DNA of 64,000 nucleotides, from positions 62,001 through 126,000 of the forward strand of contig JBAYTR010000003.1 of assembly GCA_041675505.1 (NCBI GenBank), read 5' to 3'. The notes beneath the pieces were generated by a model, which worked only from the letters and a program-made list of their open reading frames with translations, was not told the origin of the DNA and searched no databases. Numbering within the stretch: the stretch's first letter is position 1; each line of letters begins with the position of its first letter. Position numbers and translations under genes: made by a program. The DNA is from JAGPCK01 sp041675505 (GTDB lineage: Bacteria > Bacteroidota > Bacteroidia > UKL13-3). Positions 24,094 to 32,768 of this stretch are shown here, one piece after another.

Positions 24094-24753
24094 TTACATA
24101 ACATTCAGCACTTCTTGTACGGCCTGTTTACTTAGCTGATTCATATTTGAATTAAACTGATCAAGATAGAGCCGGGTAAGTCGTTTTTTGGATAGCAACA
24201 CATTTTTAATTAAGGTGTCTTTGTTTTGTATTGTTATCCGGCCTTTTTTGGTTACAACACCATTTTGCACCAATCTGTAATGGAATACCAGATTGGTATT
24301 AACAGGAGAAATGGTTTCGAGAATACGATACAGGTAGCCTACCACATAAAAAAGTGTAAACCCCTTATTTGTGAAGCGAAAACTATAAGGAACGCTGTCT
24401 ATGCTTAATTCCAGTTGTGCACCATTTAATCTGTCGGTTAGTCCCATTGAGTCGGCATTCCTCACAAAATGAGTTTTGAAAATGGAAGTAATTGTTTGCT
24501 TGTTCATGTCGAACCTCATCGTATTATTCCATTGCCAGTAAAGAATTGCAGGTACCAGCAATTGTCTTTCACGAATACATCTAACCGGTTTATGGCTGGT
24601 ATCGTTACCTGAGATTATGATTGCTGCATTTTGTGGAACAGAATCAGCTGCAAGTTCTATGAGCTTAGGCTCAATGATTCTTGTAAATTTTTTTGTGCTT
24701 GTACAAGCTGACAGCAGTGCAGCAATTAAAAACAGAAAAATAGTATTTTTCAT
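24094..24753 (-). CDS. Hypothetical lipoprotein
   Basis: 219 residues with a textbook lipobox: MKNTIFLFLIAALLSACTST, lipidated Cys17. The mature protein has alternating strands (LNGAQLELSIDSVPYSF, NLVFHYRLVQNGVV) and may be a beta-rich periplasmic domain. No family is recognised. It converges on the toxin island from the other side, has ordinary composition and probably marks the island's right edge. No clear promoter was found. The 180 bp upstream hold nothing but a tRNA terminator. Confidence 0.75.
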   Translation of the reverse strand: MKNTIFLFLIAALLSACTSTKKFTRIIEPKLIELAADSVPQNAAIIISGNDTSHKPVRCIRERQLLVPAILYWQWNNTMRFDMNKQTITSIFKTHFVRNADSMGLTDRLNGAQLELSIDSVPYSFRFTNKGFTLFYVVGYLYRILETISPVNTNLVFHYRLVQNGVVTKKGRITIQNKDTLIKNVLLSKKRLTRLYLDQFNSNMNQLSKQAVQEVLNVM

Positions 24754-24935
24754 GAGTTAGCTTCAAATGGCTAATGCGAATTTGATGAAAATTAAATACT
24801 TCAGCAAATGTCTCCCGGTTAAAATATTTCTGTGGCGAGGGAGGATATCCATACTCCCTTCTTCCATGTAAAGCGATATTTCGTCCAGAATATTTATCCT
24901 GCAGACAAGTTATCTCAAGCAGCTCCCTGATGACC

Positions 24936-24966
24936 AAAAAACAAAAACACACCGCAAAGGGTGTGC
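24936..24966 (-). terminator. Terminator of the tRNA-Arg transcript
   Basis: A 6-bp stem (GGTGTG with CACACC, 24948-24953 with 24960-24965 on the plus strand) and, on the minus strand, a downstream T-rich tract (24936-24947). It begins 13 nt past the tRNA 3' end. Confidence 0.65.
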
Positions 24967-24978
24967 TTTTCAGAGGAG

Positions 24979-25050
24979 TAGTCTCGCCCAGAATCGAACT
25001 GGGATCAAATGTTTAGGAAACATCTATTCTATCCGTTGAACTACGAGACC
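24979..25050 (-). tRNA. tRNA-Arg (anticodon CCU)
   Basis: A 72-nt cloverleaf read by hand: acceptor GGTCTCG with CGAGACT, D arm GTTC/GAAT, anticodon arm GATGT-TTCCTAA-ACATT with anticodon CCT, and T arm CCCAG-TTCGATT-CTGGG. All stems pair (with G-T at the acceptor end and at the D-stem end). CCA is not encoded. It decodes AGG. Confidence 0.96.
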
Positions 25051-25062
25051 AAAATTTCGCCA

Positions 25063-25070
25063 CAAAAGTA
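25063..25070 (-). promoter_or_regulatory. TAnnTTTG -7 box of tRNA-Arg
   Basis: On the minus strand TACTTTTG, 12 nt before the tRNA 5' end. The -33 TTG is not apparent. Confidence 0.45.
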
Positions 25071-25129
25071 CGAATTCTTTTGGTTTGCTGAAATGCAGTA
25101 ATTTACCTGTTCTTTCTTATTTTGCAGGC

Positions 25130-25573
25130 ATGGCCAAACTATTTTCATTGCTGATTATTACTTGCTTAAGCTGTATGGCAAACGCGAATGCACAAACTCC
25201 GCAACACACACCGGAACATAAGGATTCTGTAACGGTAACGTTAAAACTCACAGAAAAAGACTATGCAGCCTATCCGCATTGGATAACCATGATGGATGAG
25301 CCACGTGCCAATTATTACGAGGTGCAGAAAGCGTTTTATGCTTACTGGAAAGGGAAAGTTGCTCCTGTAAGAGAGGACAATGAAGCCCGTGATATTTTTG
25401 GTGCAAATGAAAAAGAGCAACCCCGCCCGGTGGAATACGTTTACGAATACAAGCGGTTTAAATTTTGGGAGCGGTATTACAAAGACCTGTTAGACGAACA
25501 GGGTTTTATACTTTCACCTGAACAGATTATTGCCGAGTGGCAGAAACAACAAACAGGAGGGCAACAGAAATGA
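25130..25573 (+). CDS. Small exported protein coupled to the BNR cargo gene
   Basis: 147 residues from ATG 25130, chosen because it gives a good signal peptide (MAKLFSLLIITCLSCMANANA); the frame opens earlier at a TTG. The mature part is helical and charged, with YPHWITMMDEPRANYYEVQ and KFWERYYKDLLDEQGFI. I do not recognise the family. Its stop overlaps the start of the 1,573-residue cargo gene (ATGA), so the two proteins are probably made together. It could be a partner, chaperone or processing helper of that cargo, which is inference from coupling alone. Confidence 0.75.
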   Translation: MAKLFSLLIITCLSCMANANAQTPQHTPEHKDSVTVTLKLTEKDYAAYPHWITMMDEPRANYYEVQKAFYAYWKGKVAPVREDNEARDIFGANEKEQPRPVEYVYEYKRFKFWERYYKDLLDEQGFILSPEQIIAEWQKQQTGGQQK

Positions 25574-28500
25574 AGAAGTTAGTATTAGCCATCCTGCTGC
25601 TTTCAACTGCTGTGGTGAAAGCACAAAATTTAGATACCTGGACCCAGGTAGGCATGGTACAGTTTCCGCAAAACCCAAGTGTACAAACAACCGGCATGGG
25701 GCGTGTGAGTGAGCTGGTGTATCATCCTACAGATTCCAATACCCTGTATGCTGTATCTGCTTCAGGTGGAGTATGGCAAACCAGTAACGAAGGCTTATCG
25801 TGGAAACCACTTACCGATAAATTGCCGCGCATGCAATGTGCTTCTTTGTGCATCAATCCGCTTAATCCGAATGTTATGTATTTGGGAACAGGTGATGCAG
25901 ATTACAACAGCACCGGCATGGGGGTATGGAAAAGTACGGATAAAGGAAAAACATGGGTACAATCCACCAGCGGGTTAGGCAATCGTTTAGTATCTGTGTT
26001 GTGGATTAATCCGGCTGATACCAACATGTTGCTGGCTGCTGGCGGAGATGGCATTTACAAAAGTACCAACGCAGGTGCTAGCTGGACCAAACGTACCACC
26101 ATAAACGGAAGCTACAGGGATTTGGTACGCAAAGCATCAGCAGGCAGCCGTACTTTTTTTGCTGCAACAGATGGTGCAGTTTATCGCTCAGTTGATATGG
26201 GCGATACGTGGACGGCTCATACATTAGCCGGTACACCTGCCGGAATAAAGCTGGGTGTTTCACCCGCTGATTCTAACGTGTTGTATGCCGTTGCCTGGTC
26301 CAACGGAGCGAACAAATTTGGCGGCTTGTTTAAATCAGTAAATGATGCCGCATCGTTTACGTTGCAATCTGATACACCCAATGTTTTAGGTTACAGTTCA
26401 ACCGGCAGCACACAAGACGGGCAAGGAGCCTATAACTTATGTATTGCCGTTGACCCGCTTAATATAAACACTATTTATGTAGGAGCTATTTGTGTTTGGA
26501 AATCAACCACTGGCGGCACTACATGGTCATTAAGTTCACCTTGGGCTTTTGGGGTGCATGCAGATAAACATCATTTTGTTTTTTCACCTTACAACCCCAA
26601 TAAATTGTACCTCACACATGACGGTGGAATGGATCGCACACTCAATGGCGGAAGCACATGGACCACCATGAGCGATGGTTTATCTGCCTCTGAGTTTTAC
26701 AAGATGGGACAAAGTATTTTGCGAAAAGAGATTCTGATAGGCGGTTTGCAGGATAACGGGCTGAATATTTACCGCAACGGAATTTTTTACACCATAAAAG
26801 GCGGTGACTGGACAGGCGATTTTCATTTTGACCACAAGGATACCAATGTGCTTTATTTTAATGGAGGCAATAGACGTTTTGTAACCGGAGGCGAAGAGAG
26901 CATTAACGGACAGGGAAATTATTTGCTGCACCCAACTGATACCAATATACTTTTTTACGGCAGTACCAATTTGTACAGAACCACCAACCTGAAAGCCAGT
27001 CCTTCCACCGCTGTTAACTGGACGCAAATTTCTTCCTTGGTGGGCACAGCCACAATTAACACATTGGCCGTTTCGCGTGCAGCCGCTCAAACTGTTTATT
27101 ATGCCATGAATAACGGAACATTGTTCAGATGCGAACAATGTGCTTCATCAACACCAAATATTGTTCAGGTAACCACTAAGCCCACGGGAAATATCAATCA
27201 GATAATTCTTCACCGTAAAGATACTAACTGTATTTTTATTTCCATTGGCAGTAAACTTTACCGCTCCTCCAATTACGGGCAAACGTGGAACGACATTTCC
27301 CAAAACCTGCCTGCTATTAACATTGTAAAAGTACTGGTAGATGAGAATACACAAGACACAGTTACCTACGTTGCCAATGCTTTAGGTATTTATTACAATC
27401 GCAGGTTTCAAAACAGTTGGAATACTTTTTCAAGTTCATTACCTACCATTGCCCCCATCAGCGATATGGAGTTGTATCAGGATACTATCAATCCCGATAA
27501 CAGTCGCATTCGTATCAGTACCTATGGAAGAGGCATATGGCAAACGGATTTATTCAGAAGCATTCGCAAAGCACCCACAGCCGATTTTACACTACATAAG
27601 ACCACAGGTACCTGTAACGGAATTTATATTCTGAATGATATTTCTATTAATTCTCCTGCTTCACGTGTTTGGAGAATCACTCCTTCAACCGGATGGACAT
27701 ACATCAATGCCTCCGATTCCTTATCACGTTCACCGGAAATTAAATTTACCACAGCAGGAAGTTACCTGGTATCGCTACAGGTTACCAACAGTAATGGCAC
27801 ATCCTACAAGAATGAATACCTGCACCACTCCACCCTTAGCATATCACCAACCTGTAATCCGGCTACAACAACCCTTGGAGGATATACTATCGGCATCTAT
27901 AAATTTGAATTAAACAGCATCAACAATTCATCTTCGTATACCACCAATGCCAGTCCGAATGGAGAAGATTACACCTGCAACATCAGTACACGTTTGCGAC
28001 CCGCAGCAACATACTCCGCAGCAGTAACCAATGGTAATTCATATGCTGAAAATTGTCGCATTTACATTGATTACAACAACAACGGCACCTATGAAACCAC
28101 AGAGCTGGTGGGTTCCATTGCGTCAGGTTTAGGCAGACGCACCACTAACATCACGGTACCCGCAACCGGCATTACCTACAACACCTATTTGCGTTTACGG
28201 GTAATAAGTGATTACAATACACTAACAGGGCCATGCAACACACTTACCTACGGGCAATACGAAGATTATGCAGTGATGATTGATTCAGTGCGACCACGGG
28301 TAAGTATGTCGTTCACTAAACCATTTGTACACAAAGTTTTTCCGGTAACATTTACACTTAGCAAACATGTATCGGGCTTTGACACTTCAGATATTGTAGT
28401 GACCAACGGAGTGATTACCTCATTCACACAAACCGGTTTGTTAACCTATGTAGCCAACGTAAAGCCAATCAATAACGGAACAGTAACGGTATCAGTTCCC

Positions 28501-30291
28501 GTAGGAAAACTTCGCGATGAGGCAGGCAATACTAACCCTACAGCAACAGATTCTACCACCTTCAGACTGGCATTTACTTCCTATACATTCAATGGGATAA
28601 GTGTTAGTGACAGCATCAGCATCACACCTGCGGGCGGAAATATTTATGTACGGGTTCCGTTTAATACGTTACTCTCCAATCTTACGGCAACATTTACAAC
28701 AACGGATAACGCCACTGCAAAAATCGGTTCTGTTACTCAGCAGAGTGCAACTACAACCAACTCATTTATTTCGCCAGTAGTATACACACTTACCTCAACC
28801 GATAATCAGATTACCAAACAGTTTACAGTCTACGTAACTGTGGAGCAGAATAAACTGTGCAGCTTGCTTACCTACAGCTTTATTAATCCGGCTACTTCAG
28901 GAACTATACAACATGTAACGGGCGGAGGCTCTGTCAATGTACAGGTACCATTCAGTACACCCTTAACCAATCTGGTGGCCGCTTTTACTGTATCCGATAG
29001 TGCAAAAGTGTACATCAACCAAGTGAGGCAAACCTCAGGTGTAACAGCCAATGATTTTAGTACAACAGTTCAGTACAAAGTAGTGGCACAAGACACCAAT
29101 TATTCCCGCACGTATGTGGTTCAGGTATCCACAGGTGCCAGCACAGCCTGCGATATGTTTACTTTCGGGTTCAATCAACCTGCAACCTCAGGAAATTTTA
29201 CGGCAACATCTTATGGCGCTTTGGTTAAAGTTGATGTTCCTTTCGGTACCTCACTATCGGCATTAACAGCGGTATTTACGCACTCAACAAATGCTACAGT
29301 TAAAATTGGTACTACCACTCAGGTAAGCGGAAGTACCTCCAATAGTTTTACGGATACAGTCATTTATGTTGTTACTGCTCAAGATGGCACCACAACTAAA
29401 ACATACAAAGTAGTAGTGAATGTTTTGCCCAATACAGCATGTGACTTGTTGTCCTTTGCTTTGGTAAATCCTTCTGTAACCGGCAGTATTCAACCCACTA
29501 CTAACGGAGGTAATGTGTACCTCACGGTTCCGTTTGGTACTGATGTAACTAATCTGGTAGCCTTGTTTACCACCTCGGCCAATGCAACTGTAAAAAGCAA
29601 TAACATCATTCAGCAAAGCGGGGTTACGTCCAACAGTTTTGCTCAACAAATAGTGTATACCATTTTGTCGCAAAGTGGTACAAACAGCAAACAATATATC
29701 ATTCATGTGCAGGTGTTGTCCAACACTGCCTGCGATTTACTTTCTTACGCTTTAGCAACTCCTGCCATTGCGGGAACTATTCAGCCAACGGCCAACGGAG
29801 GCAATGTGAGCCTGTTGGTTTCTCCTTCACTTAATTTAACTGCGCTTACATCGGTATTTACTTTGTCAAGTAATGCGCGGGCTACAGTAAACAATGTGCT
29901 ACAACAAAGCGGAGTAACGGTGAATAATTTTTCTTCTCCTTTTAACTTGGTGGTACATTCACAAGATTCCATGTTTACCAAAACGTATGTGGTAGCTGTA
30001 ACGCTGAATACCGGAGACGGGGAGTTGAGCCAAAATGCTACAGCCAAAATTTATCCTAACCCTTCCAAAGGAGTATTTACTTTTGAGTACCAACCACTCA
30101 CTGACTATAAAGAAAACCTTTACTGGAGTATACGTGATGTGTTGGGCAGAGAAATAAAGCAGGAGCAGGTTACTTGTGATAATACACTAGTTACAGGCAC
30201 TATTGATTTGCAAAAAGAAGCCAAAGGAATTTATTACCTGCACTACAAGGCAGGAGATGATTGGGGAGTGATTAAATTATTGGTGAAGTGA
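25570..30291 (+). CDS. T9SS type A cargo: BNR propeller, GEVED and DUF5018-like repeats
   Basis: 1,573 residues from ATG 25570 (signal peptide MKKLVLAILLLSTAVVKAQ). Residues 20-680 form a sortilin/BNR-type beta-propeller with recurrent GVWKSTDKGKTW and SSNYGQTWNDIS. A PKD-like segment and a GEVED domain follow (RIYIDYNNNGTYE, YGQYEDYAVMID), then a Big-type Ig domain and five repeats of about 95 residues starting near 1005, 1096, 1193, 1290 and 1386. Each repeat has the VPFGTxxxxL and QQSGVTxNxF pattern of DUF5018-like domains. The end is a type A T9SS sorting domain (IYPNPSKGVFTFEY, GVIKLLVK). Probably surface-attached or secreted, perhaps glycan-binding. No protease or sialidase active site is evident. 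Confidence 0.9.
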   Translation: MKKLVLAILLLSTAVVKAQNLDTWTQVGMVQFPQNPSVQTTGMGRVSELVYHPTDSNTLYAVSASGGVWQTSNEGLSWKPLTDKLPRMQCASLCINPLNPNVMYLGTGDADYNSTGMGVWKSTDKGKTWVQSTSGLGNRLVSVLWINPADTNMLLAAGGDGIYKSTNAGASWTKRTTINGSYRDLVRKASAGSRTFFAATDGAVYRSVDMGDTWTAHTLAGTPAGIKLGVSPADSNVLYAVAWSNGANKFGGLFKSVNDAASFTLQSDTPNVLGYSSTGSTQDGQGAYNLCIAVDPLNINTIYVGAICVWKSTTGGTTWSLSSPWAFGVHADKHHFVFSPYNPNKLYLTHDGGMDRTLNGGSTWTTMSDGLSASEFYKMGQSILRKEILIGGLQDNGLNIYRNGIFYTIKGGDWTGDFHFDHKDTNVLYFNGGNRRFVTGGEESINGQGNYLLHPTDTNILFYGSTNLYRTTNLKASPSTAVNWTQISSLVGTATINTLAVSRAAAQTVYYAMNNGTLFRCEQCASSTPNIVQVTTKPTGNINQIILHRKDTNCIFISIGSKLYRSSNYGQTWNDISQNLPAINIVKVLVDENTQDTVTYVANALGIYYNRRFQNSWNTFSSSLPTIAPISDMELYQDTINPDNSRIRISTYGRGIWQTDLFRSIRKAPTADFTLHKTTGTCNGIYILNDISINSPASRVWRITPSTGWTYINASDSLSRSPEIKFTTAGSYLVSLQVTNSNGTSYKNEYLHHSTLSISPTCNPATTTLGGYTIGIYKFELNSINNSSSYTTNASPNGEDYTCNISTRLRPAATYSAAVTNGNSYAENCRIYIDYNNNGTYETTELVGSIASGLGRRTTNITVPATGITYNTYLRLRVISDYNTLTGPCNTLTYGQYEDYAVMIDSVRPRVSMSFTKPFVHKVFPVTFTLSKHVSGFDTSDIVVTNGVITSFTQTGLLTYVANVKPINNGTVTVSVPVGKLRDEAGNTNPTATDSTTFRLAFTSYTFNGISVSDSISITPAGGNIYVRVPFNTLLSNLTATFTTTDNATAKIGSVTQQSATTTNSFISPVVYTLTSTDNQITKQFTVYVTVEQNKLCSLLTYSFINPATSGTIQHVTGGGSVNVQVPFSTPLTNLVAAFTVSDSAKVYINQVRQTSGVTANDFSTTVQYKVVAQDTNYSRTYVVQVSTGASTACDMFTFGFNQPATSGNFTATSYGALVKVDVPFGTSLSALTAVFTHSTNATVKIGTTTQVSGSTSNSFTDTVIYVVTAQDGTTTKTYKVVVNVLPNTACDLLSFALVNPSVTGSIQPTTNGGNVYLTVPFGTDVTNLVALFTTSANATVKSNNIIQQSGVTSNSFAQQIVYTILSQSGTNSKQYIIHVQVLSNTACDLLSYALATPAIAGTIQPTANGGNVSLLVSPSLNLTALTSVFTLSSNARATVNNVLQQSGVTVNNFSSPFNLVVHSQDSMFTKTYVVAVTLNTGDGELSQNATAKIYPNPSKGVFTFEYQPLTDYKENLYWSIRDVLGREIKQEQVTCDNTLVTGTIDLQKEAKGIYYLHYKAGDDWGVIKLLVK

Positions 30292-30315
30292 AGTTTTTGG
30301 CACTAAAGACTATAC

Positions 30316-30404
30316 CGTCATTGCGAGCCTGTACTCAGGCGTGGCAATCTCCCAATGGGAACTCTGTTCTTCTTAAGGGGACTGCTTCGTTCCTCGCAAT
30401 GACG
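30316..30404. repeat. Interspersed palindromic repeat (CGTCATTGCGAG type)
   Basis: CGTCATTGCGAG (30316-30327) and its inverse CTCGCAATGACG (30393-30404) close a region with GCGTGGCAATCTCCCAATGG and GGGGACTGCTTCGTTCC. This matches a repeat that I know from intergenic regions of many unrelated bacterial genomes. It lies between two convergent genes and could fold as a long hairpin that helps terminate both. Confidence 0.7.
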
Positions 30405-30425
30405 TTTCTTGAAATGGGTGTAAGA

Positions 30426-32636
30426 CTAAGCCACTCCACTACCATTGGTAGTGAGCACAGCAGGAGAAACAAAAACCAGTTGACCATTCGTGTCTTTAGC
30501 CATAAGAATCATGCCTTGCGATTCAATGCCTTTCATTTTGCGCGGAGCTAAATTGATGAGTATACACACTTGCTTACCGATGATATCCTCAGGTTGGTGG
30601 TATTCAGCAATACCTGAAACCACGGTACGTTGATCAATGCCCGTATCAATTTTTAACTTCAGTAATTTATCGGTTTTGGGTACACGCTCGGCCTCTATAA
30701 TAGTACCTACACGAATGTCTGTTTTGGCAAAATCATCAAAAGTAATTTCAGCTTTAGCCGGTTCAATGGCTGAAGTGGTTGCAGGTGTATTCATCATTTT
30801 GCTGGCCTCCAGTTTGGCGAGTTGTTTTTCGATGTCGGAGTCTTCGATGGGTCGGAAAAGTAATTTGGGTTCATCAACCTGATGTCCTATGGGTACTATT
30901 AGTTCTGATGGAGCTGTTGGTAAGTATAATTTATCCCACGTTAAATCTTTGTCAGATAGTTTAAGAAATGACTTTAGATTAGTGTAGGTATTTGGCAAGA
31001 AAGGTTTGCAGGAAATGGCAATGGCTGCAATAATCTGTAAATTAAAATTAAGAATCCTTGCCACCGCGCCTTGATCTTCTTTGAATAATTTCCAGGGTTC
31101 GGTTTCTTGCAGGTACTTGTTGCCTTTTCTTGCTAGGTTTATTATTTCAAACAACCCGTCTCTGAAACGAAAAGTTTCTATGTGCTCCTCAAGTCTTTTT
31201 TTATACGAAAGTGAATGTGGGAGATCAGTAAAATCCTGAACAATATCATAGGCAACTGAGTCGGGAACTAAATAGCTGGTCTCATCAGTTGTATTTACAC
31301 CCGAGAAGAATTTATGTTGAAGAACAGCAACTCTATTTACGTAATTACCCAGTATAGCCACCAACTCATTATTCACCCTGGCCTGATAATCTTTCCAACT
31401 GAAATCGCTGTCTTTCGTTTCCGGAGCAATGGACGTGAGCACATAGCGCAATTCATCCTCGCGGCCCGGGAAGTCTTCCAGATATTCATGTAGCCACACT
31501 GCCCAGTTGCGGGAGGTAGAAATTTTTTCGCCTTCTAAATTTAAAAATTCATTGGCCGGTACGTTGTGCGGGAGAATATAATTTTCGTGCGCAATCAACA
31601 TCATCGGGAAAATGATGGCATGAAACACAATGTTGTCCTTACCTATAAAATGAATGAGAGCGGCCTCATCGCTTTGCCAGTATTTTTTCCAGTCGTTACT
31701 GTGGTTTTCTCCGTTTACTAAACTGTTAAGTTCATCATCAGTAAGCACAGATTCTGTACTGTCCACGTTTGCACTATATTTTTGCTCAAAGTATTCTTTG
31801 GTGGCCGAGATGTAACCGATGGGTGCGTCAAACCACACATACAGCACTTTTCCCTCGGCATCTTTTAACGGTACGGGTACACCCCAATCCAAATCACGTG
31901 TCATTGCACGTGGTTGTAAACCTTCTTTGAGCCAACTATTGCATTGGCCCTTGATATTGCTTTTCCAACCATCAAATAATTTAATGTAGTTTGAAAATTT
32001 TTCTGACAGAGGAATATATGAGTCTTGAGTTGGGTGTTGAATCTCGCCCATAGGCAAAAACCAGTTTTTGGTTTCTTTCAAAACCGGAGCTGCACCGCTT
32101 AATGCTGAGCGCGGATTAATCAAATCCATCGGACTTAAACTGCTACCGCATTTTTCGCATTGGTCGCCATAGGCATTTTCATTGCCGCATTTGGGGCAGG
32201 TACCTTGTATGTAGCGGTCGGCTAAAAACTGCTGCGCGGTTTCATCGTAATACTGTTGGGTAATTTCTTCTTTGAAAACACCTTTGTTGTAAAGCGTTTT
32301 GAAAAACTCCTGAGCCGTATCGTGATGTGTTTTGGAAGAGGTGCGTCCGTAATAATCAAACTCAATACCAAAATTTTTAAACGCATCACCCATTAACCGG
32401 TGGTAATGGTCAACCACCTCTTGCGGAGTTTTACCTTCCTTTTTAGCCTTGATGGTAATAGGAACTCCGTGTTCGTCACTGCCGCAGATAAAGAGTACAT
32501 CTTTTCCGGTAGCACGTAAATAGCGTACATAAATATCAGCCGGTAAATAGCAGCCTGCCAGGTGCCCGATGTGAACGGGGCCATTGGCATAAGGAAGTGC
32601 AGCTGTTACCGTGTAACGTTTAAATTCTTTGCTCAT
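30426..32636 (-). CDS. metG: Methionine-tRNA ligase with C-terminal tRNA-binding domain
   Basis: 736 residues, charging tRNA-Met in the cytoplasm. The HIGH motif appears as HIGH within GPVHIGHLAG near residue 20. Two CxxC zinc pairs (CPKCG, CEKCG) lie in the connective domain. The KMSKS loop appears as KISTS (GEKISTSRNW), as usual in this phylum. The anticodon-binding helical domain follows, and the last 110 residues are an EMAP/Trbp111-type OB fold (DIRVGTIIEAERVPKTDKL). Full length. A TAnnTTTG box ends 8 nt before the ATG. The gene is convergent with the BNR cargo gene and divergent from the FG-GAP genes. Confidence 0.98.
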   Translation of the reverse strand: MSKEFKRYTVTAALPYANGPVHIGHLAGCYLPADIYVRYLRATGKDVLFICGSDEHGVPITIKAKKEGKTPQEVVDHYHRLMGDAFKNFGIEFDYYGRTSSKTHHDTAQEFFKTLYNKGVFKEEITQQYYDETAQQFLADRYIQGTCPKCGNENAYGDQCEKCGSSLSPMDLINPRSALSGAAPVLKETKNWFLPMGEIQHPTQDSYIPLSEKFSNYIKLFDGWKSNIKGQCNSWLKEGLQPRAMTRDLDWGVPVPLKDAEGKVLYVWFDAPIGYISATKEYFEQKYSANVDSTESVLTDDELNSLVNGENHSNDWKKYWQSDEAALIHFIGKDNIVFHAIIFPMMLIAHENYILPHNVPANEFLNLEGEKISTSRNWAVWLHEYLEDFPGREDELRYVLTSIAPETKDSDFSWKDYQARVNNELVAILGNYVNRVAVLQHKFFSGVNTTDETSYLVPDSVAYDIVQDFTDLPHSLSYKKRLEEHIETFRFRDGLFEIINLARKGNKYLQETEPWKLFKEDQGAVARILNFNLQIIAAIAISCKPFLPNTYTNLKSFLKLSDKDLTWDKLYLPTAPSELIVPIGHQVDEPKLLFRPIEDSDIEKQLAKLEASKMMNTPATTSAIEPAKAEITFDDFAKTDIRVGTIIEAERVPKTDKLLKLKIDTGIDQRTVVSGIAEYHQPEDIIGKQVCILINLAPRKMKGIESQGMILMAKDTNGQLVFVSPAVLTTNGSGVA

Positions 32637-32644
32637 AAAGTGCG

Positions 32645-32652
32645 CAAAGATA
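32645..32652 (-). promoter_or_regulatory. TAnnTTTG -7 box of metG
   Basis: On the minus strand TATCTTTG, 8 nt upstream of the metG ATG. It predicts a very short or absent 5'UTR. No spaced TTG -33 element is seen. Confidence 0.45.
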
Positions 32653-32768
32653 TGATTTTGCGGTTATTTAAATGGGGTGAAAGCAAGAGTCTTTATCTCA
32701 TTTTCATTATTTAAAGCCTTGTTCTTTTTGGATTTAGGATTACCTTCGCTAGTAACAAAAAGTTGAAT

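Noticed and set aside
24671..24952. 93-residue minus-strand frame upstream of the 24753 lipoprotein
   Set aside because: It overlaps the signal peptide of the clear lipoprotein gene in another frame and crosses the tRNA terminator.
30288..30551. 87-residue plus-strand frame after the BNR cargo gene
   Set aside because: It runs through the interspersed palindrome into the 3' end of metG and has no coding character.
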